Positions 20,711 to 28,967 are shown, counted from the stretch's first letter. The stretch: 64,000 nucleotides of DNA from Fructobacillus americanaquae (GCF_024029775.1 NZ_CP097122.1:800001-864000), one strand, 5' to 3'. The notes: generated by a model from the sequence alone, not told the origin. Translations and numbers: made by a program.

Positions 20711-20734
20711 ATCAAGACAAAGGAGACATAGGTA

Positions 20735-21646
20735 ATGTCATTACTAGAACTGCATCACGTGTCAAAGAACTTCGGTTCTTACCAGGCTTTGGATAACGTT
20801 TCGTTTTCCGCTGAACCTGGGCGAATTGTTGGGTTGATTGGTCCTAACGGGGCTGGGAAGTCGACAGCAATGCGCGCAATCACTGGATTAATGTCATATA
20901 GCGATGGAGAAATCATCTTTGATGATGAAACAATTCGCTTTGCTAAGAATAAGTCGCTGGCAAAAATGGGTAATTTGATTGAATATCCAGCGATTTATCC
21001 TAATTTCACTGCACGTGACCATATGACATACTATGCCATGGATGCCAAAGATCATGCAGACATTGATGAATTGATGAAGATTACTGGAATTGACGGCGAA
21101 AAGTTTGGTAAGCGTAAAGCAAAAAAATTCTCATTGGGAATGAAGCAACGCCTTGGGATTGCCATCGCTTTAATTCGTAATCCAAAGTTTGTTGTTTTGG
21201 ATGAACCAATGAACGGTTTGGACCCACAATCTGTTCATGACATTCGTGCCTTGATTCGTTCGCTAGCTGATAAGGGTGTCGCCTTCTTGATTTCTTCACA
21301 CCTGTTGGACGAATTGCAACGTTTGGCTGATGATGTTGTGATTATTAATAAGGGAAAAATCTTGCGTCGTGAAAAAATGGTCGACTTCTTGGCCGAAGGA
21401 AAGACCCAGGTTAAGGTTCAAACGAGTGATAATGACAAGATGTTGGCTGTCGCCAAGGCTGCGGGTTGGGATGCCTCGATGGGTGATGACCGTGTCTTGA
21501 TTTCTGTTCAGGGCGACGTGACAGCACAAAAGGTGCTGAAATTGGCCACCGATGAAGGGCTTGAAGTGACAGATATTCAAACGGGTCAAGGAAACTTAGA
21601 AGATCATTTGTTAACGGTATTGTCAACTGACGCCACTCGGGCCTAG
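20735..21646 (+). CDS. ABC transporter ATP-binding protein (ABC-2 exporter type)
   Basis: This is a 303-residue nucleotide-binding subunit. Walker A GPNGAGKST lies near residue 38, the signature FSLGMKQRLGIA near 130, and Walker B FVVLDEPMNGLDP near 152, followed by the switch His in SSHLLDEL. The C-terminal 80 residues form an extra domain seen in BcrA/NatA-type exporters. It is followed 17 bp later by its membrane partner. The cargo is unknown; relatives export peptide antibiotics, sodium or lipids. It starts after AAGGAGACATAGGTA. Confidence 0.93.
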   Translation: MSLLELHHVSKNFGSYQALDNVSFSAEPGRIVGLIGPNGAGKSTAMRAITGLMSYSDGEIIFDDETIRFAKNKSLAKMGNLIEYPAIYPNFTARDHMTYYAMDAKDHADIDELMKITGIDGEKFGKRKAKKFSLGMKQRLGIAIALIRNPKFVVLDEPMNGLDPQSVHDIRALIRSLADKGVAFLISSHLLDELQRLADDVVIINKGKILRREKMVDFLAEGKTQVKVQTSDNDKMLAVAKAAGWDASMGDDRVLISVQGDVTAQKVLKLATDEGLEVTDIQTGQGNLEDHLLTVLSTDATRA

Positions 21647-21663
21647 TCAACGAAGGAGAATTC

Positions 21664-22452
21664 ATGTTTACGTTATTAAAGCAAGAAGCAATGAAGGCCT
21701 GGAAGCAAAATCGGGTCTATATCTGGGCGATTATCGCCTTTGTTTTACCAATTATTACTTTGACTAGTTTTGTTCCAATGGCTAGTCAAGCATCGGCATA
21801 CGGTGCCTTGGGTGGTTCAAGTATCATCATTACGATTGGAATGTTGGTCTTAACAGCCCTTTCCTTTACGCAGGAATTTACTTTTGGGACAATTCGTCCC
21901 TTACTGTCACGTCAGTATTCACGGCTTCAAATCTTTTTGGCTAAGATCATTACGGTAATTGTTGAATACTTCCTCTTGATTGTTTTCTCACTGGCAGGGA
22001 CAGCGATTGGTCGTTTAATTTTCAGAGCAATGCACGATGGCGCAACTGAAAAGATTTACACCACATATTATACAAGCCTTGATTGGAAGTCATTCCTATT
22101 TGCATTGTTGATGAGCTTCGTTGGTTCATTATTCTTGATGGCCATTGTTCTTTTGGTTTCCAATATTGCTAAGTCGTCTGCTGCAGCAATCTCTCTTGGG
22201 ATTGTGATGTCAGTTGCGACTAGTATCTTGTCAGCAGTGACTTCTTCATTGATTCAACTTTGGGCTCCATTAAAGTGGAATCCATTGACTGTTCAGAACG
22301 TTGTTTCTTACTATAGTGGGACTTCAGACTTTAATAAGAGCATCCAGTCTTATTTCGGTGCTGGTGCTTGGGTACTTTTCGTCGTTTATGGTGCCTACGT
22401 CTTGGTTATGTACGCCCTGGCTTACTGGGTTTTCAACCGACGTTCTGTCTAA
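21664..22452 (+). CDS. ABC-2 type transporter permease
   Basis: The 262-residue integral membrane protein has about six hydrophobic helices and pairs with the ATPase encoded just upstream. The region FTQEFTFGTIRPLLSRQYSR between TM2 and TM3 is the conserved cytoplasmic segment of BcrB/ABC-2 permeases that touches the ATPase. It starts after AACGAAGGAGAATTC and ends before a strong terminator. No substrate can be assigned. Confidence 0.9.
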   Translation: MFTLLKQEAMKAWKQNRVYIWAIIAFVLPIITLTSFVPMASQASAYGALGGSSIIITIGMLVLTALSFTQEFTFGTIRPLLSRQYSRLQIFLAKIITVIVEYFLLIVFSLAGTAIGRLIFRAMHDGATEKIYTTYYTSLDWKSFLFALLMSFVGSLFLMAIVLLVSNIAKSSAAAISLGIVMSVATSILSAVTSSLIQLWAPLKWNPLTVQNVVSYYSGTSDFNKSIQSYFGAGAWVLFVVYGAYVLVMYALAYWVFNRRSV

Positions 22453-22460
22453 TTTAAAAT

Positions 22461-22491
22461 AAAAAAAGGACTGCTCAAGCAGTCTTTTTTA
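22461..22491 (+). terminator. terminator of the ABC exporter operon
   Basis: AAAGGACTGCT and AGCAGTCTTT form a stem with a two-base loop and a T6 tail. Confidence 0.88.
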
Positions 22492-22570
22492 TTACATACA
22501 TGCGAATAATTCTAAAAACAAGTCTTTTCTTTCTGTTGGGCTTTGATAAAATAGGGGTAGGAGAAATCTT

Positions 22571-22873
22571 ATGTCAAGAAAACCACCAGCATATAATGAC
22601 AAACAACGGATTTTACGTCTTTATTCCGTCCTGATTTCTAAACAATCGATGGGTGTAGACGAAATCGAAAACCTCTTCTTCGTTGGTCGCAAGACCGTGC
22701 AGCGTGATATTGCGGCGATCCGTGAGTTTCTGGCGGATCTACAGGTCGAAGATGAGGTTAAATCAGAGATTATCTTTGATCGCAAAAGTAAAAAGTATCG
22801 ATTAACCGAGCGAGAACACCTTTTTGAGGTTTTTGATCGAATCAATACTAATGGATCAGGAATGGAATTGTAA
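22571..22873 (+). CDS. small HTH protein resembling the N-terminus of WYL/DeoR regulators
   Basis: This 100-residue protein carries an HTH_11-like winged helix at residues 10-60 (RILRLYSVLISKQSMGVDEI, then GRKTVQRDIAAIREFL with the recognition helix) and a short wing, SEIIFDRKSKKYRL. WYL-family regulators are about 300 residues; here the ligand-sensing part is absent. It starts after GGGGTAGGAGAAATCTT. It may be a free-standing DNA-binding domain or the remnant of a longer regulator. Its target is unknown. Confidence 0.7.
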   Translation: MSRKPPAYNDKQRILRLYSVLISKQSMGVDEIENLFFVGRKTVQRDIAAIREFLADLQVEDEVKSEIIFDRKSKKYRLTEREHLFEVFDRINTNGSGMEL

Positions 22874-22883
22874 CAAGTAGAAA

Positions 22884-22972
22884 GTGATTCGCCCCCAAGA
22901 TAAGGGGACTTCAGCGAATACCCTTTAGGACTGATGGCCGATACTGAACCGGTCTTGGTCCTTTTCCTTTTG
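22884..22972 (+). terminator. two-hairpin 3' structure after the HTH gene, ending in a terminator
   Basis: The first hairpin is ATTCGC/GCGAAT (22887-22892, 22914-22919) with an inner CCCC/GGGG. The second, from AGGACTGATGGCCG to CCGGTCTTGGTCCT (22927-22962), is followed by T-rich DNA and looks like a terminator. The first hairpin is more elaborate than a terminator needs. Confidence 0.5.
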
Positions 22973-23000
22973 TTTTTAAGATAATAGGGGCTAGTAAATA

Positions 23001-23034
23001 AAAAAGCCCCGAATCGCAATCGGAGCTTTTTAGG
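23001..23034 (-). terminator. terminator of the trpXYZ operon, bidirectional
   Basis: AAAAGC(C)CCGA pairs with TCGG(A)GCTTTT around a seven-base loop, with A and T runs on both sides. Confidence 0.8.
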
Positions 23035-23112
23035 AAACGGATTATTTTTTAATTTTTGATGTGGTCAATATCAGTCAAAATGCTCATCATTGATCACTTG
23101 TTAACCCTCTTT

Positions 23113-23868
23113 TTAGTGAACAAAATATTCAAGCAGGTCCTCTTCACTGAGGTCCTTTTTTTCTTGGTCCTTGACGTCTAAGACAATCTTACCGGCGTTG
23201 AGGACAATTAAACGATTCCCATAAGTTAAGGCGTCTGCCAAATTATGGGTGATCATCAATGCCGTGAGATTATTATCAATAACCTGATGATTAGTGGCAT
23301 CCATTAGTTGTGCCGAAGTCTTAGGATCTAGGGCGGCCGTGTGCTCGTCTAATAGTAGGAGTTCTGGCTTAACCTGAATAGCCATTAGAAAGGATAGTGC
23401 TTGTCGTTGGCCCCCAGAAAGGGAACCAGCGGCTGTCTGCAAACGGTCTTCAAGATTGTTGCCCATCTTTTCGGTAATGTTATGGTAAAAGTCCAATTTT
23501 TGATTAGATAGATGGCGATTTTTCAGTGTCCGCCGTGAACCACGCTTTTCAGCTAAGAGGAGGTTTTCGGCAACAGTCATGCGGGGGGCAGTCCCCATCT
23601 TTGGATCTTGGAAAACTCGGGCTAAAAAAGCGGTTCGTTTAACAGCTGGAAGGTTGGTAATATCTTTGCCCTGGTGATAGACAGTGCCTGAACTTAGGGC
23701 GAGATCACCAGAAATAGCGTTGAACAAGGTTGACTTCCCAGCCCCGTTAGTCCCCAGGACAGTGATGAAATCACCGGGGTAAATTTCTAAGTTAAGCTGC
23801 TTTAAAATTTCAGTTTGATTGCCGACAGTAACGGTTGCATCTTTTAGGGTAATCACGGGTTTAGTCAT
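23113..23868 (-). CDS. trpZ: ABC transporter ATPase, probable tryptophan uptake (TrpZ-like)
   Basis: This 251-residue ATPase energises the transporter encoded by the two genes upstream. Walker A GTNGAGKST lies near residue 41, the signature SLSGGQRQALSF near 145, and Walker B LLLLDEHTAALDP near 168. The gene begins 8 bp inside the end of the permease gene, with AGGAGG before the ATG. The trio SBP(PF04392)-permease-ATPase is the organisation of the streptococcal trpXYZ transporter. The Trp assignment rests mainly on the Trp leader peptide. Confidence 0.75.
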   Translation of the reverse strand: MTKPVITLKDATVTVGNQTEILKQLNLEIYPGDFITVLGTNGAGKSTLFNAISGDLALSSGTVYHQGKDITNLPAVKRTAFLARVFQDPKMGTAPRMTVAENLLLAEKRGSRRTLKNRHLSNQKLDFYHNITEKMGNNLEDRLQTAAGSLSGGQRQALSFLMAIQVKPELLLLDEHTAALDPKTSAQLMDATNHQVIDNNLTALMITHNLADALTYGNRLIVLNAGKIVLDVKDQEKKDLSEEDLLEYFVH

Positions 23869-24760
23869 GGTGCTGTCCTCCTAACTGGAAAAGCTTGTCT
23901 AATTTCAAATAATGGCGAACTTGTGGCAAAACCATCGCGATCGCCAAAATAATGGATGAAATCAGGTTCAAATCATTGGTTGAGAAGCCAAGTTGCAAGA
24001 CAGCTAACAGAACTAAGCGATAAATAATGGAACCGATGATGACAGCAACCAAGCGCTGATTTAATGACAAATCACCAAAGGCAACTTCGCCAATAATAAT
24101 AGAAGCCAGGGCAATGACAATGATACCAATTCCCATGTTAATATCCGCAAAGCCGTTGTTTTGAGCAATCACAGCGCCACCAAAGGCAATCATGGCATTT
24201 GAGACCATTAGACCCATAATGATCATTTGGTCAGTCTTAATTCCAAAGGCTGCAGCCATTTTGGCGTTATCGCCGGTAGCGATGAACGCTTGTCCGAGCT
24301 CCGTTTGCAAGAACCAGATTAAGGCGAGGGTAATCAAAATAATGATGATCAGGCCCACAAAGACGCCGTCAAAGTATTTTGGCAGACCTTCTAAGAATGG
24401 TGACGAGAAGATTGTTTTTTGATTTAAAAGAGAAATGTTAGCAGATCCCATAATTCGGAGATTAATTGACAGGCAGGCTGTCATGACCAAAATTCCGGAA
24501 AGCAAAATCGGAATCTTGCCCTTTGTATACAAAAGGCCGGTTACTAGGCCGGCTAGGGCGCCAACGAAGATGGCAGCTAAAGTTGCCAGGTAGGGGTTGG
24601 CCCCATGGGCGATTAGGGCAACAGCGGTCGCACCTCCAAGAGGAAAGGAACCTTCAACCGTCATATCGGCAAAGTTTAAAATCCTAAAAGTTAAAAACAG
24701 GGCCAGGCCCAAAACGGCCCACAAGATTCCCTGAGAAATACTTGAAACAACAATTGACAT
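23861..24760 (-). CDS. trpY: ABC transporter permease, probable tryptophan uptake (TrpY-like)
   Basis: The 299-residue membrane subunit has eight or more hydrophobic helices and belongs to the branched-chain amino-acid/ribose permease fold (BPD_transp_2). NFADMTVEGSFPLGGATAVALI near residue 28 is characteristic of the PF04392-associated permeases. Its start codon overlaps the stop of the substrate-binding gene (TAATG), and GGGGAGG precedes it. It forms the channel of the predicted tryptophan importer. Confidence 0.78.
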   Translation of the reverse strand: MSIVVSSISQGILWAVLGLALFLTFRILNFADMTVEGSFPLGGATAVALIAHGANPYLATLAAIFVGALAGLVTGLLYTKGKIPILLSGILVMTACLSINLRIMGSANISLLNQKTIFSSPFLEGLPKYFDGVFVGLIIIILITLALIWFLQTELGQAFIATGDNAKMAAAFGIKTDQMIIMGLMVSNAMIAFGGAVIAQNNGFADINMGIGIIVIALASIIIGEVAFGDLSLNQRLVAVIIGSIIYRLVLLAVLQLGFSTNDLNLISSIILAIAMVLPQVRHYLKLDKLFQLGGQHHD

Positions 24761-25761
24761 TAGAAGACCTCCCCGGCTTTTTCAGCCTTGGCAACGATAT
24801 CGGCCGGCAAAGTAATGCCAAGCGTTTTCGCTGTTTGTTGGTTGATGACGTAATTTCCCTTCGTGACGTTGTAAACTGGCATCGTTGCAGTTTTCTTCTT
24901 GCCACTAAGGACTTGGGCAGCCATCCGACCAGCCTGATAACCAATTTCATACTGTGAATTAGAAAAAGTAACCAAACCACCGTCTTTAACCATTGAATCA
25001 GCAGCCGGAATCACAGCAACATGTGCTTGGTTAGCGACGGCCACTAAAGTCTTCATCGCCGTGGCAACACCGTTATCTTGCGGTGCGTAAACAGCGTCAA
25101 CCTGGCTGACCATCGTGGTTGCCACCTGTTGCATGTCATTAGTAGAAGCAATCGTATAGTTTTTGACTTGATAGCCGGCCTGTTTTAATGCACTGGTCAT
25201 TTTTTTTGCATTATAAGTCCCACCGGCATCAGAAGAAGTTGAAATGACTCCGATTGTCTTTGCTTTTGGTAAGACTTCCTTGAAGACAGCAATCTGCTTT
25301 TCATAAGGAGAATCGCCACCGACACCAGTAATATTAGCGCCAGGATGAGCATCTGATTTTACTAGTTTTGAACCGCTAGGGTTAGTAATGCCCGCTAAGA
25401 TAACGGGATTCTTCCCATCGGCAGCCTTTGCTAAGGAAAGAGCTGCTGGCGTAGCGATTCCAACAGTTAAGTTTTCGTTTTTATTGGCAAAATTTTGAGC
25501 CATGGTTTTTAAATTAGCTTGATCTGCTTGTGCATTTTGATAGTCAATCTTCACGTTTTTGCCGGCAGTGTAACCACCAGCAGCTAGACCAGCCACAACT
25601 CCTTGGTGAATTTGATCCAAGGCAGGATGAGTGACTAACTGCAAAATTCCCACAGTGGGGATGCCTTTTTTCGAACTAGTGTTCGTGTTACCAGTGGTGA
25701 AAAAGGCAACGACTAGGAAAAGGGCGATGAATGATGTCACGGTTAGTAGACGCTTATTCAT
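24760..25761 (-). CDS. trpX: ABC transporter substrate-binding protein, PF04392 family (TrpX-like)
   Basis: The 333-residue protein has an N-terminal hydrophobic helix (residues 4-23, LLTVTSFIALFLVVAFF) and then a two-lobed periplasmic-binding fold of the ABC_sub_bind type (VGILQLVTHPALDQIHQG, then ILAGITNPSGSKLV). No lipobox cysteine follows the helix, so it seems to be anchored by an uncleaved helix rather than by lipid. It starts after GAAGGAG. The tandem Trp codons in its leader suggest tryptophan as the substrate. Confidence 0.78.
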   Translation of the reverse strand: MNKRLLTVTSFIALFLVVAFFTTGNTNTSSKKGIPTVGILQLVTHPALDQIHQGVVAGLAAGGYTAGKNVKIDYQNAQADQANLKTMAQNFANKNENLTVGIATPAALSLAKAADGKNPVILAGITNPSGSKLVKSDAHPGANITGVGGDSPYEKQIAVFKEVLPKAKTIGVISTSSDAGGTYNAKKMTSALKQAGYQVKNYTIASTNDMQQVATTMVSQVDAVYAPQDNGVATAMKTLVAVANQAHVAVIPAADSMVKDGGLVTFSNSQYEIGYQAGRMAAQVLSGKKKTATMPVYNVTKGNYVINQQTAKTLGITLPADIVAKAEKAGEVF

Positions 25762-25808
25762 TTTTTACTCCTTCATACTTCTAATATACTGGCCCAGACA
25801 AGTTTTAG

Positions 25809-25936
25809 ACAAAAAGAAAAGCCTGCCTGGGTATTATGATTAAACCCAAACAGACTTTTAATGAATTGCAGTATTGCAAAAGAGCCGGTTGGGACAAAAC
25901 TGTTGTCACAGCTTGTCCAAACGACGAGCTGCTTTC
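25809..25936 (-). promoter_or_regulatory. transcription attenuator between the Trp leader peptide and trpX
   Basis: A 13-bp stem (25820-25832 with 25844-25856) followed on the minus strand by TTTTCTTTTT is a clear intrinsic terminator before trpX. Upstream, GGACAA/TTGTCC and CTGT/ACAG form a second hairpin. ACCGGC after it can pair with GCCGGT, which spans the last sense codons and stop codon of the leader peptide. CCCAA could also pair with TTGGG of the terminator arm. These mutually exclusive pairs fit ribosome-controlled attenuation. Confidence 0.7.
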
Positions 25937-25984
25937 CTACCGGCGCCACCATTGGCGGTTAGATTGTGAAGCAAACTGACGCAT
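25937..25984 (-). CDS. Trp leader peptide (15 residues, tandem Trp codons)
   Basis: The peptide MRQFASQSNRQWWRR starts after AAGGAGTCGCGT and ends 176 bases before the trpX start. Its two adjacent UGG codons (25946-25951) lie three codons before the stop. Such a pair is very unlikely to be chance beside an amino-acid transporter with its own terminator. Ribosomes short of charged tRNA-Trp would stall here and change the folding of the following RNA. This role is an inference from the layout. Confidence 0.78.
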   Translation of the reverse strand: MRQFASQSNRQWWRR

Positions 25985-26018
25985 ACGCGACTCCTTAAAA
26001 CATTTAAAAGTTAAGTTA

Positions 26019-26047
26019 AGCATACAAGACGGGACTAGGCCTGTCAA
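26019..26047 (-). promoter_or_regulatory. promoter of the trp leader-trpXYZ operon
   Basis: TTGACA (26042-26047), a 17-bp spacer and TATGCT (26019-26024) form a near-consensus promoter. It lies about 30 bp upstream of the leader peptide. Confidence 0.85.
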
Positions 26048-26097
26048 GAAAAATGAAAAAATTATCAGAAGAGGCGACAATCAACCTTAAGAGAAGA

Positions 26098-26703
26098 TTA
26101 GTCTTGGAAGAAACGGAAACGTACGTCTTCTGCTAAGTAGTCTTTCTCACTTGCAGGGGCAACGATTGATCCAAATGGCATTTGACCACGCAAGGTCCAG
26201 TTTTCAGGCAAGTTAAATTCCTTGGCGACGGCAGCATCAATCAATGGGTTATAGTGTTGCAATGAGGCACCAAGACCTTCTTCTGCTAAGCGCAACCAAA
26301 CAGCGTAAAGCGAGATACCAACTGCTTCTTCAGCCCAATCAGGGAAGTTGTTAGCGTAAAGTGGGAAGCCTTCTTGCAAGCCCTTGACGATGTTTGTGTC
26401 AGTATAGAACAAAACAGTACCAAAACCGGCCTTGAAAGCACCATCAACCTTGGCCTTCGTAGCAGCAAAGGCTTCTTCATCAGCAGAAACCTTCTTGAGT
26501 TCAGCTAACGTGATTTCCCACAAACGCTCGTGAGCGGCACCAGTCAAAACAACGGCTTGCGTTGATTGTGAATTAAAAGCTGATGGTGTGTTTGCAATGG
26601 CTTCTTTAATAATTGTGTTCAGTTCTTCAGGAGTTTTTGAAACGTCCTTACCAAGGGCATAAATTGAACGACGCTTTTTTTGCAAATCTAAAAATTCTGA
26701 CAT
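26098..26703 (-). CDS. nitroreductase-family NAD(P)H flavoprotein
   Basis: The 201-residue FMN-dependent oxidoreductase begins with KKRRSIYALG, the family's FMN-phosphate-binding RRS motif. FNSQSTQAVVL near residue 43 and EEGLGASLQHYNP near 145 match the HBN1/YdgI-like subgroup. Such enzymes reduce quinones or nitro compounds and help in oxidative stress. It is divergent from an Rrf2 regulator 84 bp away, which probably controls it. Confidence 0.92.
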   Translation of the reverse strand: MSEFLDLQKKRRSIYALGKDVSKTPEELNTIIKEAIANTPSAFNSQSTQAVVLTGAAHERLWEITLAELKKVSADEEAFAATKAKVDGAFKAGFGTVLFYTDTNIVKGLQEGFPLYANNFPDWAEEAVGISLYAVWLRLAEEGLGASLQHYNPLIDAAVAKEFNLPENWTLRGQMPFGSIVAPASEKDYLAEDVRFRFFQD

Positions 26704-26787
26704 AATCTGTCTCCTTATTTACTGTATTTTTTAAAAGTACAACTCTATGTTATAATAGACATTAGAAAAAGACAAGGACTAATTTTT

Positions 26788-27225
26788 ATGAAACCATCAT
26801 TACGATTAACAAATGCGCTCCACATCCTTGTTTATGTGGCAACTGCGCGACCAACAGATTCATTGAGCTCTGCTACGATTGCGAGTTCAATTAATACGAA
26901 CCCGTCACGTGTCCGGGCACTTTTAGCTGAATTACAGAATGCTAATATTCTGTGTCGGCAGGGTCCTTATCCTGGCCGTCCTGTACTTGCAAAAAATAGT
27001 AAGGACATTACCTTTGCAGAGGTTTTGCAGGCCGTTGAGGATTGTGCGGCAGTTTTTGCTTTAGATAAACATACCAACCCTGATTGTCCAGTCGGTTCTT
27101 CAATTGGTTCGGCCCTGTCAAAGTATTATGGCGAAATTGATCAAGCCGTGATGGCCGTGATGGGAGAAATGACCCTTTTTGATCTTATCGAAGACGTTAA
27201 AAAGAATCAAACGCTACCAATTTGA
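26788..27225 (+). CDS. Rrf2-family transcriptional regulator
   Basis: The 145-residue protein has an N-terminal winged helix (LRLTNALHILVYVA, SSATIASSINTNPSRVRALL) and the Rrf2 layout. Only scattered cysteines are present (ILC, DCAAV, PDCPVG), without the regular three-Cys iron-sulfur cluster spacing, so it is probably not an NsrR/IscR type. An extended TATAAT lies about 35 bp upstream. The divergent nitroreductase gene is the likely target. Confidence 0.88.
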   Translation: MKPSLRLTNALHILVYVATARPTDSLSSATIASSINTNPSRVRALLAELQNANILCRQGPYPGRPVLAKNSKDITFAEVLQAVEDCAAVFALDKHTNPDCPVGSSIGSALSKYYGEIDQAVMAVMGEMTLFDLIEDVKKNQTLPI

Positions 27226-27273
27226 GCATTGAAAGCGTGATAGAATCTTCTTATGTAGAAAGTAGGCGTGGTC

Positions 27274-27690
27274 ATGACGGTTGAAACAAATCGAAAAATT
27301 GAAGGATTGGTTGTTTTCTTTGGAGGTGCCCTTGGTGGGCTCCTGCGCTATGTATTAAGCTTTACGCCAGTAATCGGACAATGGCCATTGACGACGATGT
27401 TGATTAACTGGTTGGGGGCTTTTTTGTTGGCCTTCTTGGGCGCTTATTTGGTTGGCAAGATGGAACGGCCGGCATACTGGCAGTCGTTTTTAGGGACTGG
27501 TATTATGGGTGGGTTCACGACCTTTGGGACCATGATTTTGCAGACTTTCCATCTTGGCTTGCATCAACCAATCTTAGCTGTTTCTTATCTTTTCTTTTCT
27601 CTATTTGGTGGTCTGGCACTAGCACTTGCTGGACAATTGATCGCTCAAGAATGTTTGAAACAAAAACAAAAGGGGGCCAGCCATGCTTGA
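27274..27690 (+). CDS. crcB: fluoride channel subunit CrcB 1
   Basis: Fluc/CrcB channels export fluoride and work as dimers. This 138-residue protein has four transmembrane helices, with GGALGGLLRYVL at the start, the pore Asn in MLINWLGAFLLAF and GGFTTFGTM, the helix-break motif with conserved Thr/Phe residues. I start at the ATG at 27274 (TAGG about seven bases upstream), not at the GTG two codons earlier. It overlaps the second crcB gene by 8 bp. No fluoride riboswitch is visible upstream. Confidence 0.93.
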   Translation: MTVETNRKIEGLVVFFGGALGGLLRYVLSFTPVIGQWPLTTMLINWLGAFLLAFLGAYLVGKMERPAYWQSFLGTGIMGGFTTFGTMILQTFHLGLHQPILAVSYLFFSLFGGLALALAGQLIAQECLKQKQKGASHA

Positions 27691-28033
27691 AAACTACTTA
27701 CTGGTGATGATTGGCGCGGGGCTGGGCGCCCTTTTACGGTATCTGTTACTGATTTGGTGGCCGCAGCGCTTTGATTTTTTGACCGGAGTTTGGGCGGTTA
27801 ATATCCTTGGATCATTTTTACTTGGTGCTCTTTCAAGTATTGGCCAAGGTGCCCACGCCGTCCTTTTGACGCAAACCGGTTTTTTGGGTGGATTAACAAC
27901 ATTCTCAACAATGATGACCCAGGCCAAACAAAGAGAGGGCCTCTGTCAGCAACTTCTTTATTTATTTGTCCAGGTTCTAGCGGGTGCCATCGCCTTCTTC
28001 TTAGGTCAAGTGCTAGTGGGGGCCGTTCGTTAG
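27683..28033 (+). CDS. crcB: fluoride channel subunit CrcB 2
   Basis: The 116-residue partner also has four helices, with GAGLGALLRYLL, the pore Asn in AVNILGSFLLGAL and GGLTTFSTMMTQ. Paired, overlapping crcB genes in Gram-positive bacteria usually encode a heterodimeric channel. A good Shine-Dalgarno (AAGGGGG) lies inside the end of the first gene. Confidence 0.94.
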   Translation: MLENYLLVMIGAGLGALLRYLLLIWWPQRFDFLTGVWAVNILGSFLLGALSSIGQGAHAVLLTQTGFLGGLTTFSTMMTQAKQREGLCQQLLYLFVQVLAGAIAFFLGQVLVGAVR

Positions 28034-28073
28034 TTTAGTATGGTAAAATAGCCCTTAAGATTAGGAGCAACTT

Positions 28074-28967
28074 ATGACAAAGAAAACAGCAATAATTGTG
28101 GATTCATCGGCGGCGTTGCCGGCCGAAATCCGCCGTTCATATGGAATTGAGGAAGTTTCAATTCCGATTTTGTTTGGCCAAGAAACTTATATGGGTGGTC
28201 AGGATTTAACTTCTCTAGCTGATTTGGTCGAATTAATGACTAAAAAAGACGTTTTGCCAACGACATCGCAACCAAGTCCGGCTGAATGGGAGCAGGCCTT
28301 GAACCAAGCGGTTCAAGCAGGCTATACAGAAGCAATCATCATCACTTTGTCTTCCGGGATTTCAGGCGCTTTTCAAACGGCAAAATTGGTTGCTGCTGGT
28401 TTTACTGGCCTTGAAGAAATTCTTGTAGTCGATTCCAAATTGACTAACATGGGTCAGGCCAGTCAAGCGTTATTGGCAGCCAAATTAGCCGAAAAGGGGC
28501 GTACTTTGGCTGAAATCGATCAAGCCCTCTCGGACTTCCGTAAGAACCTTGGGGTTCGTTTGGTCGTCAACGATATTTCGCATCTGAAGCGAACAGGGCG
28601 CCTATCCCGTGGGCAAGCCCTAATTGGCGGTCTATTAAATATTAAGCCAATTTTGTCCTTTGATATCGTTTTAGACGGGAAGATTGGAGCCGTTGGCAAG
28701 GCTCGGAAAATGTCTGGGGCGAAGGAACAAATCCAAGAAGCCTTTGAGGACTACCTAAAAGTTGCTGATTTTCCTGTGCGAGCCTACATCATTGACGGTA
28801 ATAATGCTAAATTAGGGGATAAATGGCTGAAGGATTTTCAGTCAAAGTATCCGACAGTCGCCTTTGAACGGGCAAGTATGGATCCTGTGATTGGTGTGCA
28901 TACCGGTGATGGGGCAATGGCCGTCATTTGGTCACAAGACTGGCAGGTCATGGCAAAAGAAGATTGA
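28074..28967 (+). CDS. DegV-family fatty-acid-binding protein (FakB-like)
   Basis: The 297-residue protein starts with IIVDSSAALP and contains VLPTTSQPSPAEW near residue 60 and ITLSSGISGAFQTA near 95, all DegV hallmarks; the Ser/Thr of TTSQPS binds the fatty-acid carboxylate. FakB proteins present fatty acids to FakA kinase for phospholipid synthesis. No fakA is in the window. It starts after TTAGGAGCAACTT. Confidence 0.92.
   Translation: MTKKTAIIVDSSAALPAEIRRSYGIEEVSIPILFGQETYMGGQDLTSLADLVELMTKKDVLPTTSQPSPAEWEQALNQAVQAGYTEAIIITLSSGISGAFQTAKLVAAGFTGLEEILVVDSKLTNMGQASQALLAAKLAEKGRTLAEIDQALSDFRKNLGVRLVVNDISHLKRTGRLSRGQALIGGLLNIKPILSFDIVLDGKIGAVGKARKMSGAKEQIQEAFEDYLKVADFPVRAYIIDGNNAKLGDKWLKDFQSKYPTVAFERASMDPVIGVHTGDGAMAVIWSQDWQVMAKED

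Noticed and set aside
27226-27273. fluoride riboswitch upstream of the crcB pair
   Set aside because: The gap is under 50 bp and lacks the conserved GGNGAUGGNGUUCGCC-type aptamer core.
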